A stretch of DNA of 64,000 nucleotides from Pseudomonas sp. G.S.17 (lineage in GTDB: Bacteria > Pseudomonadota > Gammaproteobacteria > Pseudomonadales > Pseudomonadaceae), in assembly GCF_038096165.1 (NCBI RefSeq), contig NZ_CP151076.1, positions 4,089,501-4,153,500 on the forward strand. The letters are read 5' to 3'. The notes under the pieces were generated by a model. The model was given only the letters and a program-made list of their open reading frames with translations, ran no database searches and was not told the DNA's origin. Below, one piece after another: positions 1 through 13,321 of this stretch (position 1 is the first letter of the stretch; every line of letters starts with the position of its first letter). Position numbers and translations under genes: made by a program.

Positions 1-231
1 GGACAACAGCGTGGTTTGCTCCGGCCACCACTTGACCGTCGATTGCTCGGCGAAATGGTCCAGCAGGCAGTCGGTAAGGGTTTTTGCCGCATGTGCGAGC
101 GTTGCGACCTCCGGGTCGATGGTCAGCGTCGGATACAGCTCGCGCAACCCGTCCCGCAAGGCGGCGCTGGCCACGCTGCGCAGGGTCGGCCGGTGAGCAA
201 ATTGTTCTGCAACATCTAAGGCAATAGTCAT
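1..231 (-). CDS. N-terminal fragment of an unidentified protein, cut by the window edge
   Basis: A minus-strand reading frame starts at ATG 231-229 and stays open to base 1, giving 77 residues beginning MTIALDVAEQFAHRP. The only ribosome-site candidate is a weak GGA just before the ATG. The segment is mostly helical with no signal peptide and contains a KWWPEQ stretch. The style resembles the start of the very large dermonecrotic-toxin or NEL-type proteins common in this genus, but too little is visible to assign a family. It diverges from the transporter that begins at 521. Confidence 0.5.
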   Translation of the reverse strand, partial: MTIALDVAEQFAHRPTLRSVASAALRDGLRELYPTLTIDPEVATLAHAAKTLTDCLLDHFAEQSTVKWWPEQTTLLS

Positions 232-392
232 GTGATTCCAGCTTGCTTGTGAATGAGGACGATCAAGGCTTGGGGCCATGGGCGTATTTCACAGCAGCTA
301 AAACCATCGGTGAGTGCTGCAAGCGCTAAACAAATACCGCATCCCGCAAAGCCCAAACCGTGCCTCGAGATTGCGCGATGAAAGGCAGATGG

Positions 393-421
393 TTGTCATT
401 GCAGATCAATACACATATTGT
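393..421 (+). promoter_or_regulatory. possible sigma-70 promoter for the MFS gene
   Basis: TTGTCA (393-398) and TATTGT (416-421) are 17 bases apart, about 100 bases before the chosen start at 521. This is a pattern match only. Confidence 0.35.
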
Positions 422-520
422 TACAAATATGCTTCGCGTGCAGGCAGGAGCCTTGACCGGTGCAAACAGGACATAAATACAACGGATCCCCTAGATAAAA
501 AGCCTAAGCGAGTAATTCCA

Positions 521-1813
521 ATGGCCTCCAATACAGGCAAAGGCAAGGCGATTTTTCGCGTTGTCAGCGGCAACTTTCTTGAAATGTTCGACTTCATGGT
601 CTACGGCTTCTACGCCACGGCCATCGCCAAGACCTTCTTCCCGACCGACAGTGCGTTCGCCTCCCTGATGCTATCGCTGGCGACCTTTGGTGCCGGTTTC
701 CTCATGCGCCCGCTGGGGGCAATTTTTCTCGGTGCCTATATTGACCGTCACGGCCGTAAAAAAGGTCTGGTCGTCACCTTGGCATTGATGGCCATGGGCA
801 CCGTGCTGATTGCCTGCGTGCCCGGTTACGCAACGCTTGGCGTCGCAGCCCCGCTGCTGGTCCTGCTGGGTCGTTTGCTGCAGGGCTTTTCCGCTGGCGT
901 CGAGCTGGGTGGCGTTTCGGTGTATCTGGCGGAAATCTCCACGCCGGGTCGCAAGGGCTTTTTCGTCAGCTGGCAGTCCGCCAGCCAACAGGCTGCGGTG
1001 GTGTTTGCCGGTCTGCTGGGCGTTGGTCTGAATCACTGGCTCAGCCCGGAGCAAATGGGTGAATGGGGCTGGCGCGTGCCGTTCCTGATCGGCTGCCTGA
1101 TCGTGCCGGTGATTTTCGTGATCCGTCGCTCGATGGAAGAAACCCCGGAATTCCAGGCCCGTACTCATCGCCCGACCTTGGGCGAAGTGGTGCGCTCCAT
1201 CGGCCAGAACTTCGGGCTGGTGCTTGGCGGTATGGCGCTGGTGATCATGACCACGGTTTCGTTCTACCTGATCACGGCCTACACGCCGACGTTCGGCAAA
1301 AACGAGCTGCACCTGTCCGACCTCGACAGCTTGATCGTGACTGTGTGTGTCGGGATCTCGAACTTCATCTGGCTGCCGGTGATGGGCGCGTTTTCGGATC
1401 GTATCGGCCGCAAGCCGCTGCTGGTCGGCGCAACCGTTCTCGCAATTGCCACGGCCTACCCCGCCCTGTCGTGGCTGGTCGCGCATCCGAGCTTCGGCAA
1501 TCTGTTGATGGTCGAGTTGTGGTTGTCGTTCCTTTACGGTTCATACAACGGCGCGATGGTCGTGGCGCTGACCGAAATCATGCCGGTCGCCGTGCGCACT
1601 ACGGGCTTCTCCCTGGCCTATAGCCTGGCGACAGCAACCTTCGGCGGCTTTACCCCAGCGGCCTGCACGTACCTGATTCATGTGCTGGACAACAAGGCAG
1701 CACCGGGCATCTGGCTGACCGGCGCGGCGATTCTGGGTCTGGTGGCGACGCTTGTGCTGTTCCGCAAGGGTGGTCAGAAGCTTGAAGCGCCGGTGGGCGC
1801 GGTGGCGGGATAA
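521..1813 (+). CDS. tcuC: MFS citrate/tricarballylate:proton symporter
   Basis: A 430-residue inner-membrane permease of the metabolite:H+ symporter branch of the MFS. The sequence keeps [17 protein letters not shown] at the N-terminus, the loop signature DRHGRKKG between helices 2 and 3 with its second copy [10 protein letters not shown], and [20 protein letters not shown]. The last of these closely matches what I recall of TcuC and CitA. The frame is open from 314, but the upstream part is not transporter-like and the 430-residue form has the family length, so ATG 521 is chosen. The ribosome site is poor. No tcuA/tcuB or regulator is adjacent, so citrate, tricarballylate or a related tricarboxylate are all possible substrates. 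Confidence 0.85.
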   Translation: MASNTGKGKAIFRVVSGNFLEMFDFMVYGFYATAIAKTFFPTDSAFASLMLSLATFGAGFLMRPLGAIFLGAYIDRHGRKKGLVVTLALMAMGTVLIACVPGYATLGVAAPLLVLLGRLLQGFSAGVELGGVSVYLAEISTPGRKGFFVSWQSASQQAAVVFAGLLGVGLNHWLSPEQMGEWGWRVPFLIGCLIVPVIFVIRRSMEETPEFQARTHRPTLGEVVRSIGQNFGLVLGGMALVIMTTVSFYLITAYTPTFGKNELHLSDLDSLIVTVCVGISNFIWLPVMGAFSDRIGRKPLLVGATVLAIATAYPALSWLVAHPSFGNLLMVELWLSFLYGSYNGAMVVALTEIMPVAVRTTGFSLAYSLATATFGGFTPAACTYLIHVLDNKAAPGIWLTGAAILGLVATLVLFRKGGQKLEAPVGAVAG

Positions 1814-1849
1814 TCTGACGCTGGTTTTTACGTTAGAGCCCCTATCTGT

Positions 1850-1940
1850 GTGGGAGCGAGCTTGCTCGCGAAGGATTTTTCAGACGCTGCAAATGTAGCG
1901 TCTGAACCGGCGCCTTCCCGGATAAATCCGGTCCCACGGG
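1850..1940. repeat. REP element plus hairpin module
   Basis: GTGGGAGCGAGCTTGCTCGC (REP, from 1850) is followed by a perfect hairpin CAGACGCT/AGCGTCTG (1881-1904). After that comes the module CGCCTTCCCGGATAAATCCG, continuing to GGTCCCACGGG. The last module is shared with the 131-bp repeats at 10511 and 57987. Confidence 0.8.
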
Positions 1941-1967
1941 TTACGCTCTACAGGTTTGTCAAAGTCA

Positions 1968-2007
1968 AAAAAACGCCCCGACCGGAAACCCGGTCGGGGC
2001 GTTTTTT
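1968..2007. terminator. bidirectional intrinsic terminator between tcuC and gap
   Basis: A 12-bp GC stem CGCCCCGACCGG (1974-1985) pairs with 1990-2001 across a 4-base loop, with A-runs before and T-runs after. It can stop transcription from both convergent genes. Confidence 0.9.
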
Positions 2008-2032
2008 GTAGGACCGGCTTTAGCCGGGAGAG
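2008..2032. repeat. REP element, GTAGGACCGGCTTTAGCCGG type
   Basis: A single copy of the REP subtype also seen in pairs at 38855-38947 and inside the start of urtC at 37842. Confidence 0.75.
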
Positions 2033-2062
2033 CTGCCTCGCGGCTAACGCCTCTCCTGTGTC

Positions 2063-3511
2063 TTACTTAGGAAACGCTGGTGGGTTGACGCCCGCCATGT
2101 CTTCCATCACACGAACCACCTGGCAGCTGTAACCGAATTCGTTGTCATACCAGACGTACAGGACAACCCGGTTATCGTTGGCGATGGTCGCTTCAGCATC
2201 GACAACACCGGCGTGACGCGAGCCAACGAAGTCGGTGGACACCACTTCCTGCGAATTGACGAAATCGATCTGCTTGTGCAGATCCGAGTGCAATGCCATG
2301 TAGCGCAGGTACTCGTTGATTTCTTCGCGGGTCGTCGACTTCTCAAGGTTGAGGTTGAGAATCGCCATGGAAACGTTCGGCGTTGGAACACGAATCGCGT
2401 TGCCGGTCAGTTTGCCAGCCAGTTCCGGCAGCGCCTTGGCGGCAGCGGTGGCAGCACCGGTTTCGGTGATGACCATGTTCAGCGCGGCACTACGACCACG
2501 GCGATCGCCTTTGTGGAAGTTATCGATCAGGTTCTGGTCGTTGGTGTACGAGTGAACCGTTTCGACGTGACCGTTGACGATGCCAAACTTGTCGTTCACG
2601 GCTTTAAGCACCGGCACGATGGCGTTTGTGGTGCAGGAAGCGGCGGAAACAATCTTGTCATCGGCAGTGATTTCGCCATGGTTGATGCCATGCACGATGT
2701 TCTTCAGCTTGCCTTTACCCGGCGCGGTCAGAACCACACGGTCGATGCCAGGGCAGGAAAGATGCTGTCCCAGGCCTTCGGCATCGCGCCATACGCCGGT
2801 GTTGTCTACCAGCAACGCGTTTTGAATGCCGTACTGGGTGTAATCCACCTCAGTCGGGTTCTTGGCGTAGATAACCTGAATCAGGTTGCCGTTGGCGGTG
2901 ATGGTGTTGTTGGCTTCGTCGATGGTAATGGTGCCATCGAACGGGCCATGCACCGAGTCACGACGCAACAGGCTGGCGCGCTTGACCAGATCGTTGTCGG
3001 CGCCTTTACGGACGACAATTGCACGCAGACGCAAGCCGTCGCCGCCACCGGTTTTCTCGATCAGGATCCGCGCCAGCAGGCGACCGATCCGACCAAAACC
3101 GTACAGCACGACGTCGGTGCCTTTGCGGCTGTTGGAGTTTTGCTGACCTACCACATCGGCCAACTCTTCACGCACGAACTGCTCGGCGGTTCGGCCGTTG
3201 CCTTCGGTTTTGAACTTCACGGCCAGCTTGCCCAGGTCCACCGAAGCGGCACCCAGTTTAAGCTCGCTCATCGCCTTGATGAGCGGGAAAGTCTCGTGTA
3301 CGGACAACTCACTCGCATCGGACTGGCGATGACGGGCAAAGCGGTGGGCTTTGAGTATCGCGATCACTGAACGGTTGATCAGGCTGCGGCCATAGATCGA
3401 GCTCACCACATTATTATTGCGGTAGAGCTGACCGATTAGCGGGATCATCGCTTCGGCTAGGGCTTCACGATCAATCCATTCACCAAGACACTGGTCGGGC
3501 TTCTGAGTCAC
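2063..3511 (-). CDS. gap: long-form glyceraldehyde-3-phosphate dehydrogenase
   Basis: NAD(P)-dependent oxidation of glyceraldehyde-3-phosphate to 1,3-bisphosphoglycerate, cytosolic. The 482-residue protein has a helical extension of about 130 residues before the usual GAPDH fold. The nucleotide-binding motif LYGFGRIGRL follows, then the catalytic site SAASCTTN with Cys at about residue 293. The extended form matches the PA3001-type enzyme of Pseudomonas. I start at GTG 3511-3509 because GGAAGG lies 5 bases before it. An in-frame ATG 15 bases further up has no ribosome site and would swallow this one. It lies divergent from mfd, as in P. aeruginosa. The role may be gluconeogenic, inferred from the paralogues typical of the genus. 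Confidence 0.95.
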   Translation of the reverse strand: MTQKPDQCLGEWIDREALAEAMIPLIGQLYRNNNVVSSIYGRSLINRSVIAILKAHRFARHRQSDASELSVHETFPLIKAMSELKLGAASVDLGKLAVKFKTEGNGRTAEQFVREELADVVGQQNSNSRKGTDVVLYGFGRIGRLLARILIEKTGGGDGLRLRAIVVRKGADNDLVKRASLLRRDSVHGPFDGTITIDEANNTITANGNLIQVIYAKNPTEVDYTQYGIQNALLVDNTGVWRDAEGLGQHLSCPGIDRVVLTAPGKGKLKNIVHGINHGEITADDKIVSAASCTTNAIVPVLKAVNDKFGIVNGHVETVHSYTNDQNLIDNFHKGDRRGRSAALNMVITETGAATAAAKALPELAGKLTGNAIRVPTPNVSMAILNLNLEKSTTREEINEYLRYMALHSDLHKQIDFVNSQEVVSTDFVGSRHAGVVDAEATIANDNRVVLYVWYDNEFGYSCQVVRVMEDMAGVNPPAFPK

Positions 3512-3695
3512 GGGAACCTTCCACATGTAGGGGCTGAAAAAAGGGGCTACATTATGCCGCCGCCTTTGTTTATGAGCAATGCACGGCTATCAGATTACAC
3601 GGCACTACATTTTTCCGGCTCTCGTAAAACAGACAACCGATACCTGCGTTAGTTACAATCGCCGCCCCGTCGCAACGCTTGGAGCTCTATCTTCC

Positions 3696-7148
<3,453 letters not shown>

Positions 7149-7159
7149 AGGATTCATCC

Positions 7160-7684
7160 ATGCGTGTGTTTCGTTCACTCCTGCTGTTGCTGACGCTGGT
7201 TGCGCCAACAGCTTTCGCCGATGGCAGCTATCAGGTCGAGATGATCCTGTTCCGCCAGTTGGGCGAACCGGCCGCGACGCGTCAGTTCGCGCCCGAGGGC
7301 TGGGCAGCCGACGCGCAAAGGATCGACGCGCTAAACGAGCGCAGCGTCGCCCTGAACGAACTGGCCAGCAAGCTTGAAGCCAGTGGCACCTATAAAGTGC
7401 TGCTGCACCGGGCCTGGAGCCAGAATCTGACAGCCGAGCCCGGCAAAATGGCGATCAGCAGCGGCCAGGAGCAGTTGGGGCACTTCCCGATTGAAGGCAC
7501 GTTGAGCATCGGTATTGCGCGCTTCACCGACATCGCGGCAGACTTCTGGGTCAACCAGCTCGATAGCCATGGCGTTCTGATCAGCAGCGAGCGCATGAAA
7601 CAGACAACCCGGGTAAAAAACGGGGAATTGATCTACATGGACTACGGAAGTCTGGCCATGCTGATCAAGATTGCACCCCTGTAA
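7160..7684 (+). CDS. CsiV-family periplasmic protein
   Basis: A 174-residue exported protein. The signal peptide MRVFRSLLLLLTLVAPTAFA is followed by YQVEMILFRQL, the typical start of the CsiV family (described in Vibrio as a cell-wall-synthesis partner of LpoA). GAAGGA is 7 bases before ATG 7160; an earlier in-frame ATG at 7145 overlaps the mfd stop and has no signal-peptide logic. It directly follows mfd, matching the PA3003 position. The family assignment rests on motif and context only. Its partner in Pseudomonas cell-wall synthesis is not known to me. Confidence 0.75.
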   Translation: MRVFRSLLLLLTLVAPTAFADGSYQVEMILFRQLGEPAATRQFAPEGWAADAQRIDALNERSVALNELASKLEASGTYKVLLHRAWSQNLTAEPGKMAISSGQEQLGHFPIEGTLSIGIARFTDIAADFWVNQLDSHGVLISSERMKQTTRVKNGELIYMDYGSLAMLIKIAPL

Positions 7685-7689
7685 CCATC

Positions 7690-7720
7690 AAGGAGCGCAT
7701 AGCGCGTTCCTTGCCCTTTT
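7690..7720 (+). terminator. probable intrinsic terminator after the mfd operon
   Basis: AAGGAGCGC and GCGCGTTCCTT can pair with a 2-base bulge, and a CCCTTTT tract follows. The hairpin is imperfect. Confidence 0.5.
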
Positions 7721-7752
7721 GAGCATCGCTACGGCGTAGGCTGTCCAGAACT

Positions 7753-10494
7753 GTGTCGTCCAATCTCGAAAAAGTCCTCGCCCTGGCGTGGACAGACAAC
7801 TTTACCGACAAGACTCTTGAGCGGGGGCTCGACTACGCCCTGCAACAACGCATCATCCTTGAAGAACTCAATCCCGATCTGGTCCGCACCGCGTGTCGGG
7901 GTTCCGGTCTGGAGATCTATCAGCAGACGTTGATGTTCAAGGATCCAGGCCGATTCAAGAACACCCTGATCTGCAAATGCACCTGCCCGGTGCGGGAAAA
8001 CTGCAAACACTGCGCGGCGGCCTTGTACTACCTGCAGGACCCGACGAATCAACCGTCGATTCTGGCGGTGCTGAATGAGTCACGACGCGAGGCGCCACCC
8101 CGGGTCGAACCCAAACCCGCGCTGCCCGAACGGCTGATCGACACCATCAAGCCCAAACCAAGGCTGATCCTGGCGAGTATCGAATACAGCGCCTACGAAC
8201 CACGTAACGGTCGCATGCAGCGTCATATCCAGCACCGCGCGGCGCTGGCGTTCGGTTACGGCGAGCATTTCGCCATTGGCACGGCCAATGTCAGCATTCT
8301 GGTCAGTTCCCTGGGCAGCGATCTGGTTAATCAGAAAAGCGACATCATCGAGCATCATCCGACCGAAACCCTGCGCATTCGACGCCGGGGCGAAGACGAA
8401 CGCCAACAGCGCCAGGTGTTGCAGGACATGGGCTTCAGGGTCGCGACCCGGCAAAGCAAGGCGCTGCCCGAAACCGCCGGCGACATGTTCGAACTGCCCA
8501 ACGACAAGGCCTGGCTGAATTTCGTGCTCAAGGATTTGCCCCGCCTGGAAGAACAAGGCTGGGATATCGAGATCACCGATGAATTCGCCTTCGACGTCAC
8601 GCCTGTCGATGACTGGTACGCGGTCATCGACGAAGAAGCCGAGCGTGACTGGTTTGATCTGGAACTGGGCATCATCGTCAATGGCGAGCGCCTGAGCCTG
8701 CTGCCGATCCTGATCAATCTGATTCGTACCCATCCGGAATTGATGAGCGCGGCCGGCATCGCCAAGCGCGCTGACGACGAGCAACTGCTGGTGCAGATCA
8801 ATCACTTCACCCAGCGTGGCGGTGGCCCGATCCAGATCGCCCTGCCCTACGGCCGGCTCAAGCCGGTGCTGGCAACCCTCGGTGATTTCTACTGGCGCGA
8901 CGAAGGCAACAACGCGCTGCGCATGAACAACGCCGACGCGACGCGCCTGGGCGAACTCGAAGACTTGCCACTGAGCTGGCAAGGTGGCGACCGCCTGCGC
9001 CAGTTCGCCGACCGACTGGCCAATATCAAGGACGCACCGGTGGTGGTGCCGGACGACCTGAACGCTACATTGCGGCCGTATCAGCTCGAAGGCCTGAGCT
9101 GGATGCAATCGCTGCGGGAACTAGAAGTCGGCGGCGTGCTGGCCGATGACATGGGCCTGGGCAAGACTTTGCAGACCCTGGCGCACTTGCTGATGGAAAA
9201 ACAGGCCGGGCGTCTGGATCGCCCTGCCTTGGCAGTGATGCCTACCAGCCTGATCCCCAACTGGATGGACGAAGCGGAAAACTTCACGCCGCAGCTCAAG
9301 GTGCTGGCCCTGTACGGCGCCAATCGCTCGCAGGACTTTGCCAATCTGCAGGATTACGACCTGATCCTGACCACTTATGCCCTGCTGCCGCGTGATGTCG
9401 AGGTTTTGGCCAAACAGCCGCTGCACACGCTGATTCTCGATGAAGCGCAATACATCAAGAACCCCAACAGCAAGGCTGCCCAGGCCGCTCGCGAATTGAA
9501 CGCCCGCCAGCGTTTGTGCCTGAGCGGTACGCCGCTGGAAAACCACCTGGGCGAGCTGTGGTCGCTGTTCCACTTCCTGATGCCGGGCTGGCTGGGCAGC
9601 AGCAAGGAATTCAACAGCAACTACCGCAATCCCATCGAGAAGCACGGCAACATGGATCGCCTGCAGCACCTGAACGCGCGGATCAAGCCGTTCCTGCTGC
9701 GCCGCACCAAGGAACAGGTGGCCACCGAACTGCCGCCGAAAACCGAAATCATCCACTGGGTCGAACTCAACGACGCCCAGCGCGACGTGTACGAAACCGT
9801 ACGTCTGGCCATGGACAAGAAAGTCCGCGACGAAATCACCCGCAAAGGCGTGGCGCGCAGCCAGAACATCATCCTCGAAGCGCTGCTCAAGCTGCGTCAG
9901 GTGTGCTGCGATCTGCGTCTGGTCAACAGTGAACAGGCCAATCCGCGTCACGGCAGTTCAGCCAAGCTGCACAGCCTGATGGAAATGTTCGAAGAGCTGC
10001 TGGCTGAAGGTCGCAAGATCCTGCTGTTCTCGCAATTCACCTCGATGCTCACGCTGATCGAAGCCGAACTCAAACAGCGCGGCATCGAGTATGCGTTGCT
10101 GACCGGTGCGACCCGGGATCGTCGCACGCCCGTGCAAGCCTTTCAGGCCGGCAAGCTGCCGATCTTCCTGATCAGTCTGAAAGCCGGCGGCACCGGTCTG
10201 AACCTGACGGCGGCCGACACCGTGATTCATTACGACCCGTGGTGGAATCCGGCGGCGGAAAACCAGGCCACCGACCGCGCGTATCGCATCGGTCAGGACA
10301 AGCCGGTGTTCGTCTACAAGATGATTGCCCGAGGCACCGTCGAAGAGAAAATCCAGCGCTTGCAGCAGGAAAAATCAGCGCTGGCAGCGGGTGTCCTGGA
10401 CGGTCGGATGACTGGCGACTGGAAGCTGCAAAGCGAGGACATCGCGGCACTGTTCGCGCCGCTGCCGTTGCCAGCGAAGAAGGTCAAGCGTTAA
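7753..10494 (+). CDS. SWIM zinc-finger SNF2-family helicase
   Basis: A 913-residue ATP-dependent nucleic-acid translocase of the SNF2/RapA type. A SWIM zinc finger lies near residue 74 (CKCTCPVRENCKHC). A long central region follows, then the SNF2 core with DDMGLGKT (Walker A, about 466), LILDEAQYIKN (about 563) and LSGTPLENHLGELWS. The helicase C domain has GGTGLNLTAAD and ATDRAYRIGQ. The start is GTG 7753 with a weak ribosome site; no better start keeps the SWIM region. It is a single gene downstream of the mfd-csiV terminator and followed by repeats. SNF2-SWIM proteins of this kind are widespread in Pseudomonas, and their substrate is not established as far as I know. Confidence 0.9.
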   Translation: MSSNLEKVLALAWTDNFTDKTLERGLDYALQQRIILEELNPDLVRTACRGSGLEIYQQTLMFKDPGRFKNTLICKCTCPVRENCKHCAAALYYLQDPTNQPSILAVLNESRREAPPRVEPKPALPERLIDTIKPKPRLILASIEYSAYEPRNGRMQRHIQHRAALAFGYGEHFAIGTANVSILVSSLGSDLVNQKSDIIEHHPTETLRIRRRGEDERQQRQVLQDMGFRVATRQSKALPETAGDMFELPNDKAWLNFVLKDLPRLEEQGWDIEITDEFAFDVTPVDDWYAVIDEEAERDWFDLELGIIVNGERLSLLPILINLIRTHPELMSAAGIAKRADDEQLLVQINHFTQRGGGPIQIALPYGRLKPVLATLGDFYWRDEGNNALRMNNADATRLGELEDLPLSWQGGDRLRQFADRLANIKDAPVVVPDDLNATLRPYQLEGLSWMQSLRELEVGGVLADDMGLGKTLQTLAHLLMEKQAGRLDRPALAVMPTSLIPNWMDEAENFTPQLKVLALYGANRSQDFANLQDYDLILTTYALLPRDVEVLAKQPLHTLILDEAQYIKNPNSKAAQAARELNARQRLCLSGTPLENHLGELWSLFHFLMPGWLGSSKEFNSNYRNPIEKHGNMDRLQHLNARIKPFLLRRTKEQVATELPPKTEIIHWVELNDAQRDVYETVRLAMDKKVRDEITRKGVARSQNIILEALLKLRQVCCDLRLVNSEQANPRHGSSAKLHSLMEMFEELLAEGRKILLFSQFTSMLTLIEAELKQRGIEYALLTGATRDRRTPVQAFQAGKLPIFLISLKAGGTGLNLTAADTVIHYDPWWNPAAENQATDRAYRIGQDKPVFVYKMIARGTVEEKIQRLQQEKSALAAGVLDGRMTGDWKLQSEDIAALFAPLPLPAKKVKR

Positions 10495-10510
10495 GCAATG
10501 TATCAACCAA

Positions 10511-10641
10511 GTGGGAGATTCTATGTTTGAGGGCAACCCACAGATGCCGCAGATGTGGCGTCTGCACCGACGCCTTCCCGGATAAATCCGGTCCCACGGG
10601 ATGACCGCATTTCACCTGTGGGAGCAAGCTTGCTTGCGAAG
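10511..10641. repeat. 131-bp composite repeat, copy A
   Basis: Runs from GTGGGAGATTCT through a GCAGA/TCTGC hairpin and the module CCTTCCCGGATAAATCCGG to a terminal REP (GTGGGAGCAAGCTTGC). The segment 57987-58117 is the reverse complement with 8 mismatches by my count. It is non-coding and lies just after the helicase gene. Confidence 0.85.
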
Positions 10642-10683
10642 GCAATAGTTCAGGCCCGACAAATCTCCCGGATCTTCTGACAT

Positions 10684-10707
10684 CTTCGCGAGCAAGCTCG
10701 CTCCAAC
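10684..10707. repeat. REP element, inverted relative to copy A
   Basis: CTTCGCGAGCAAGCTCGCTC closes the gap before mtnP and faces the REP at the end of the 131-bp repeat. Confidence 0.75.
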
Positions 10708-10710
10708 AGG

Positions 10711-11460
<750 letters not shown>

Positions 11461-12471
11461 TTAGTCGATCAGTTGCGCAGCACGCAGCGCTTCGAGCGCC
11501 GCCAGCCAGCGCGGATGTTGGCGGTATTCTGTATTGGCGTATGCCTGGCCGCGCATGCGTGCGATGCGCGGCGAAGGCTTGACCTTCAGCCGTTGTGCCG
11601 CAGTGAGCGCCAGCTCGGCAGCCGCACGGTCGTTGCACACCAGCCCCATGTCGCAGCCGGCACTCAATGCCGCTTCGATACGACTGGCCGCGTCGCCAAC
11701 CACATGCGCGCCCGCCATGGAAAGATCATCGCTGAAGATCACCCCGTCAAACTGCAGCTCGCCGCGCAGAATGTCCTGCAACCAGCGGCGGGAAAAACCT
11801 GCCGGCTGCGAATCAACCTTGGGATAGATCACATGCGCGGGCATCACGGCGGCCAGCTGCTTGCTCAAGCGTGCAAAGGGCACCAGATCATTGGCGCGAA
11901 TCTGCTCCAGACTGCGCTCGTCGGTGGGAATCGCTACGTGGGAATCGGCTTCAGCCCAGCCGTGACCGGGAAAATGCTTGCCGGTGGCGGCCATTCCCGC
12001 AGCGTTCATGCCCCGAATGAACGCTCCAGCGAGCAACGCTGCCCGCTCGGGGTCACCCTCGAAGGCACGACTGCCGACCACGGCACTGCGCTGATAATCC
12101 AGATCCAGCACCGGCGCAAAGCTCAGGTCCAGGCCCACCGCGAGCACTTCGGTGGCCATCAGCCAGCCGCAGTGCCCGGCGAGGATTTCGGCGTTCGGAT
12201 TGTCGGCAATTGCGCGCATGGCCGGCAAACGCACGAAGCCCTGGCGTAAGCGCTGCACACGCCCGCCTTCCTGATCGACGGCCAGCAACAGGTCCGGGCG
12301 AACCGCGCGAATCGCTGCGCTCAGCTCCCGAACCTGACGCGGGTGTTCAATGTTGCGAGCAAAAATGATCAGGCCACCCACTTCGGGCTGACGCAGAAAC
12401 TGGCGATCTTCGGCGGTCAACCACGTGCCGGCGACATCCACCATCAAAGAGCCTTGCAGGCCGTAACTCAT
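11461..12471 (-). CDS. nagZ: beta-N-acetylhexosaminidase NagZ
   Basis: Cytosolic glycoside hydrolase family 3 enzyme that removes N-acetylglucosamine from imported anhydro-muropeptides. This step feeds peptidoglycan recycling and AmpR-controlled beta-lactamase induction. The 336-residue product has the family signature KHFPGHGWAEADSHV, with the histidine of the catalytic Asp-His pair, and LLLAVDQEGGRVQRLRQGF near the N-terminus, VIFSDDLSM further on. It is nearly identical in layout to the P. aeruginosa enzyme. The annotated ATG has no clear ribosome site; a hairpin sits 4 bases upstream (see 12475). Confidence 0.97.
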   Translation of the reverse strand: MSYGLQGSLMVDVAGTWLTAEDRQFLRQPEVGGLIIFARNIEHPRQVRELSAAIRAVRPDLLLAVDQEGGRVQRLRQGFVRLPAMRAIADNPNAEILAGHCGWLMATEVLAVGLDLSFAPVLDLDYQRSAVVGSRAFEGDPERAALLAGAFIRGMNAAGMAATGKHFPGHGWAEADSHVAIPTDERSLEQIRANDLVPFARLSKQLAAVMPAHVIYPKVDSQPAGFSRRWLQDILRGELQFDGVIFSDDLSMAGAHVVGDAASRIEAALSAGCDMGLVCNDRAAAELALTAAQRLKVKPSPRIARMRGQAYANTEYRQHPRWLAALEALRAAQLID

Positions 12472-12474
12472 ATG

Positions 12475-12511
12475 AAAACACCATTGCCTATATCCAATCC
12501 GGGCAATGGTG
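12475..12511 (-). terminator. hairpin with T-run between psrA and nagZ
   Basis: CACCATTGCC (12479-12488) pairs perfectly with GGCAATGGTG (12502-12511). Read on the minus strand it is followed by TTTTC and then the nagZ ATG. It looks like an intrinsic terminator after psrA, but its position would also hide the nagZ ribosome site. Confidence 0.6.
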
Positions 12512-12545
12512 CTTGATCATCGAGTCTGGCGCAATGCGCGAAGGG

Positions 12546-13262
12546 TCAGGCCTTGGCAGTCGCGGGGACGCTGGTGCTGCTTTTGGTACGCGGCTTGAGC
12601 TGCGCCGAGATCATCGCGGCATCGCTGACGCCGGTTTCAGCGCGCATGCCGGCGGCGAGAAACGGCACCATGAGGCGCATGACCTGTTCAATAGAGGTAT
12701 TCACCCCGAAATCGGTTTCGGCGATGGCCCGCAATGCCTTGATCCCGGACATGCTGAAGGCTGCAGCGCCGAGCATGAAGTGCACGCGCCAGAACAGTTC
12801 GATAGGCGGAATACGCGGCGCGGCTTCGTTGACCAGCGTCATGTAGCGGCGGAACACCTTGCCGTACATGTCTTCCAGGTAGCGCCGCAAATGGCCTTGG
12901 CTCTGGCTGAAGGCCAAACCCAGCAGGCGCATGAAAATCGACAGATCGTTACCGCTGCGTGGCTGAACCACCAGCGCCTGTTCGACGAGGATTTCCAGCA
13001 GCTCTTCAAGCGTCGGCTTGTTTTCCGGCTTGGCCTGGCGTCGCTCCAGCTCACGATCAAGGCTGATGCAGAACGGCCCGAGGAAGCGCGAGAAAACCGC
13101 CTGAATCAGGGCTTTCTTGGAACCAAAGTGATAATTCACCGCAGCCAGATTCACCGATGCCTTGCTGGTAATCAGCCGCAACGATGTTTCGGCAAAACCT
13201 TTTTCCGCGAATAACTGCTCGGCAGCATCGAGAATGCGTTCAACTGTTTCCGACTGGGCCAT
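12546..13262 (-). CDS. psrA: TetR-family fatty-acid-responsive regulator PsrA
   Basis: A 238-residue DNA-binding protein. The N-terminal HTH region is AEKGFAETSLRLITSKASVN plus LAAVNYHFGSKKALIQ, followed by the PsrA-type ligand domain (FMRLLGLAFSQSQGHLRRYL). In Pseudomonas PsrA represses itself and the fad genes, is released by long-chain acyl ligands and activates rpoS. The start is ATG 13262 (MAQSETVERIL), with AGGAA 5 bases upstream; a longer frame to 13283 crosses the operator. A consensus operator and a promoter lie directly upstream, and the likely target fadBA is in this window. Confidence 0.96.
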   Translation of the reverse strand: MAQSETVERILDAAEQLFAEKGFAETSLRLITSKASVNLAAVNYHFGSKKALIQAVFSRFLGPFCISLDRELERRQAKPENKPTLEELLEILVEQALVVQPRSGNDLSIFMRLLGLAFSQSQGHLRRYLEDMYGKVFRRYMTLVNEAAPRIPPIELFWRVHFMLGAAAFSMSGIKALRAIAETDFGVNTSIEQVMRLMVPFLAAGMRAETGVSDAAMISAQLKPRTKSSTSVPATAKA

Positions 13263-13276
13263 GGTTTCCTGCCTGA

Positions 13277-13290
13277 CAAACACTTGTTTG
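13277..13290. promoter_or_regulatory. PsrA operator (autoregulation)
   Basis: CAAACACTTGTTTG matches the published PsrA consensus (G/C)AAAC-N2-4-GTTT(G/C) exactly and is a near-perfect palindrome. It lies between the psrA -10 and the start codon, where binding would block transcription. Confidence 0.85.
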
Positions 13291-13291
13291 A

Positions 13292-13321
13292 AACATACGT
13301 ATTACACGGGTTACTTGTCAA
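13292..13321 (-). promoter_or_regulatory. psrA promoter
   Basis: On the minus strand TTGACA (13321-13316) and TATGTT (13297-13292) are separated by 18 bases. The PsrA box begins immediately downstream. Confidence 0.6.

Noticed and set aside
2213..3370. 385-codon plus-strand frame opposite gap
   Set aside because: Antisense of gap, which has its catalytic SAASCTTN and dinucleotide site intact.
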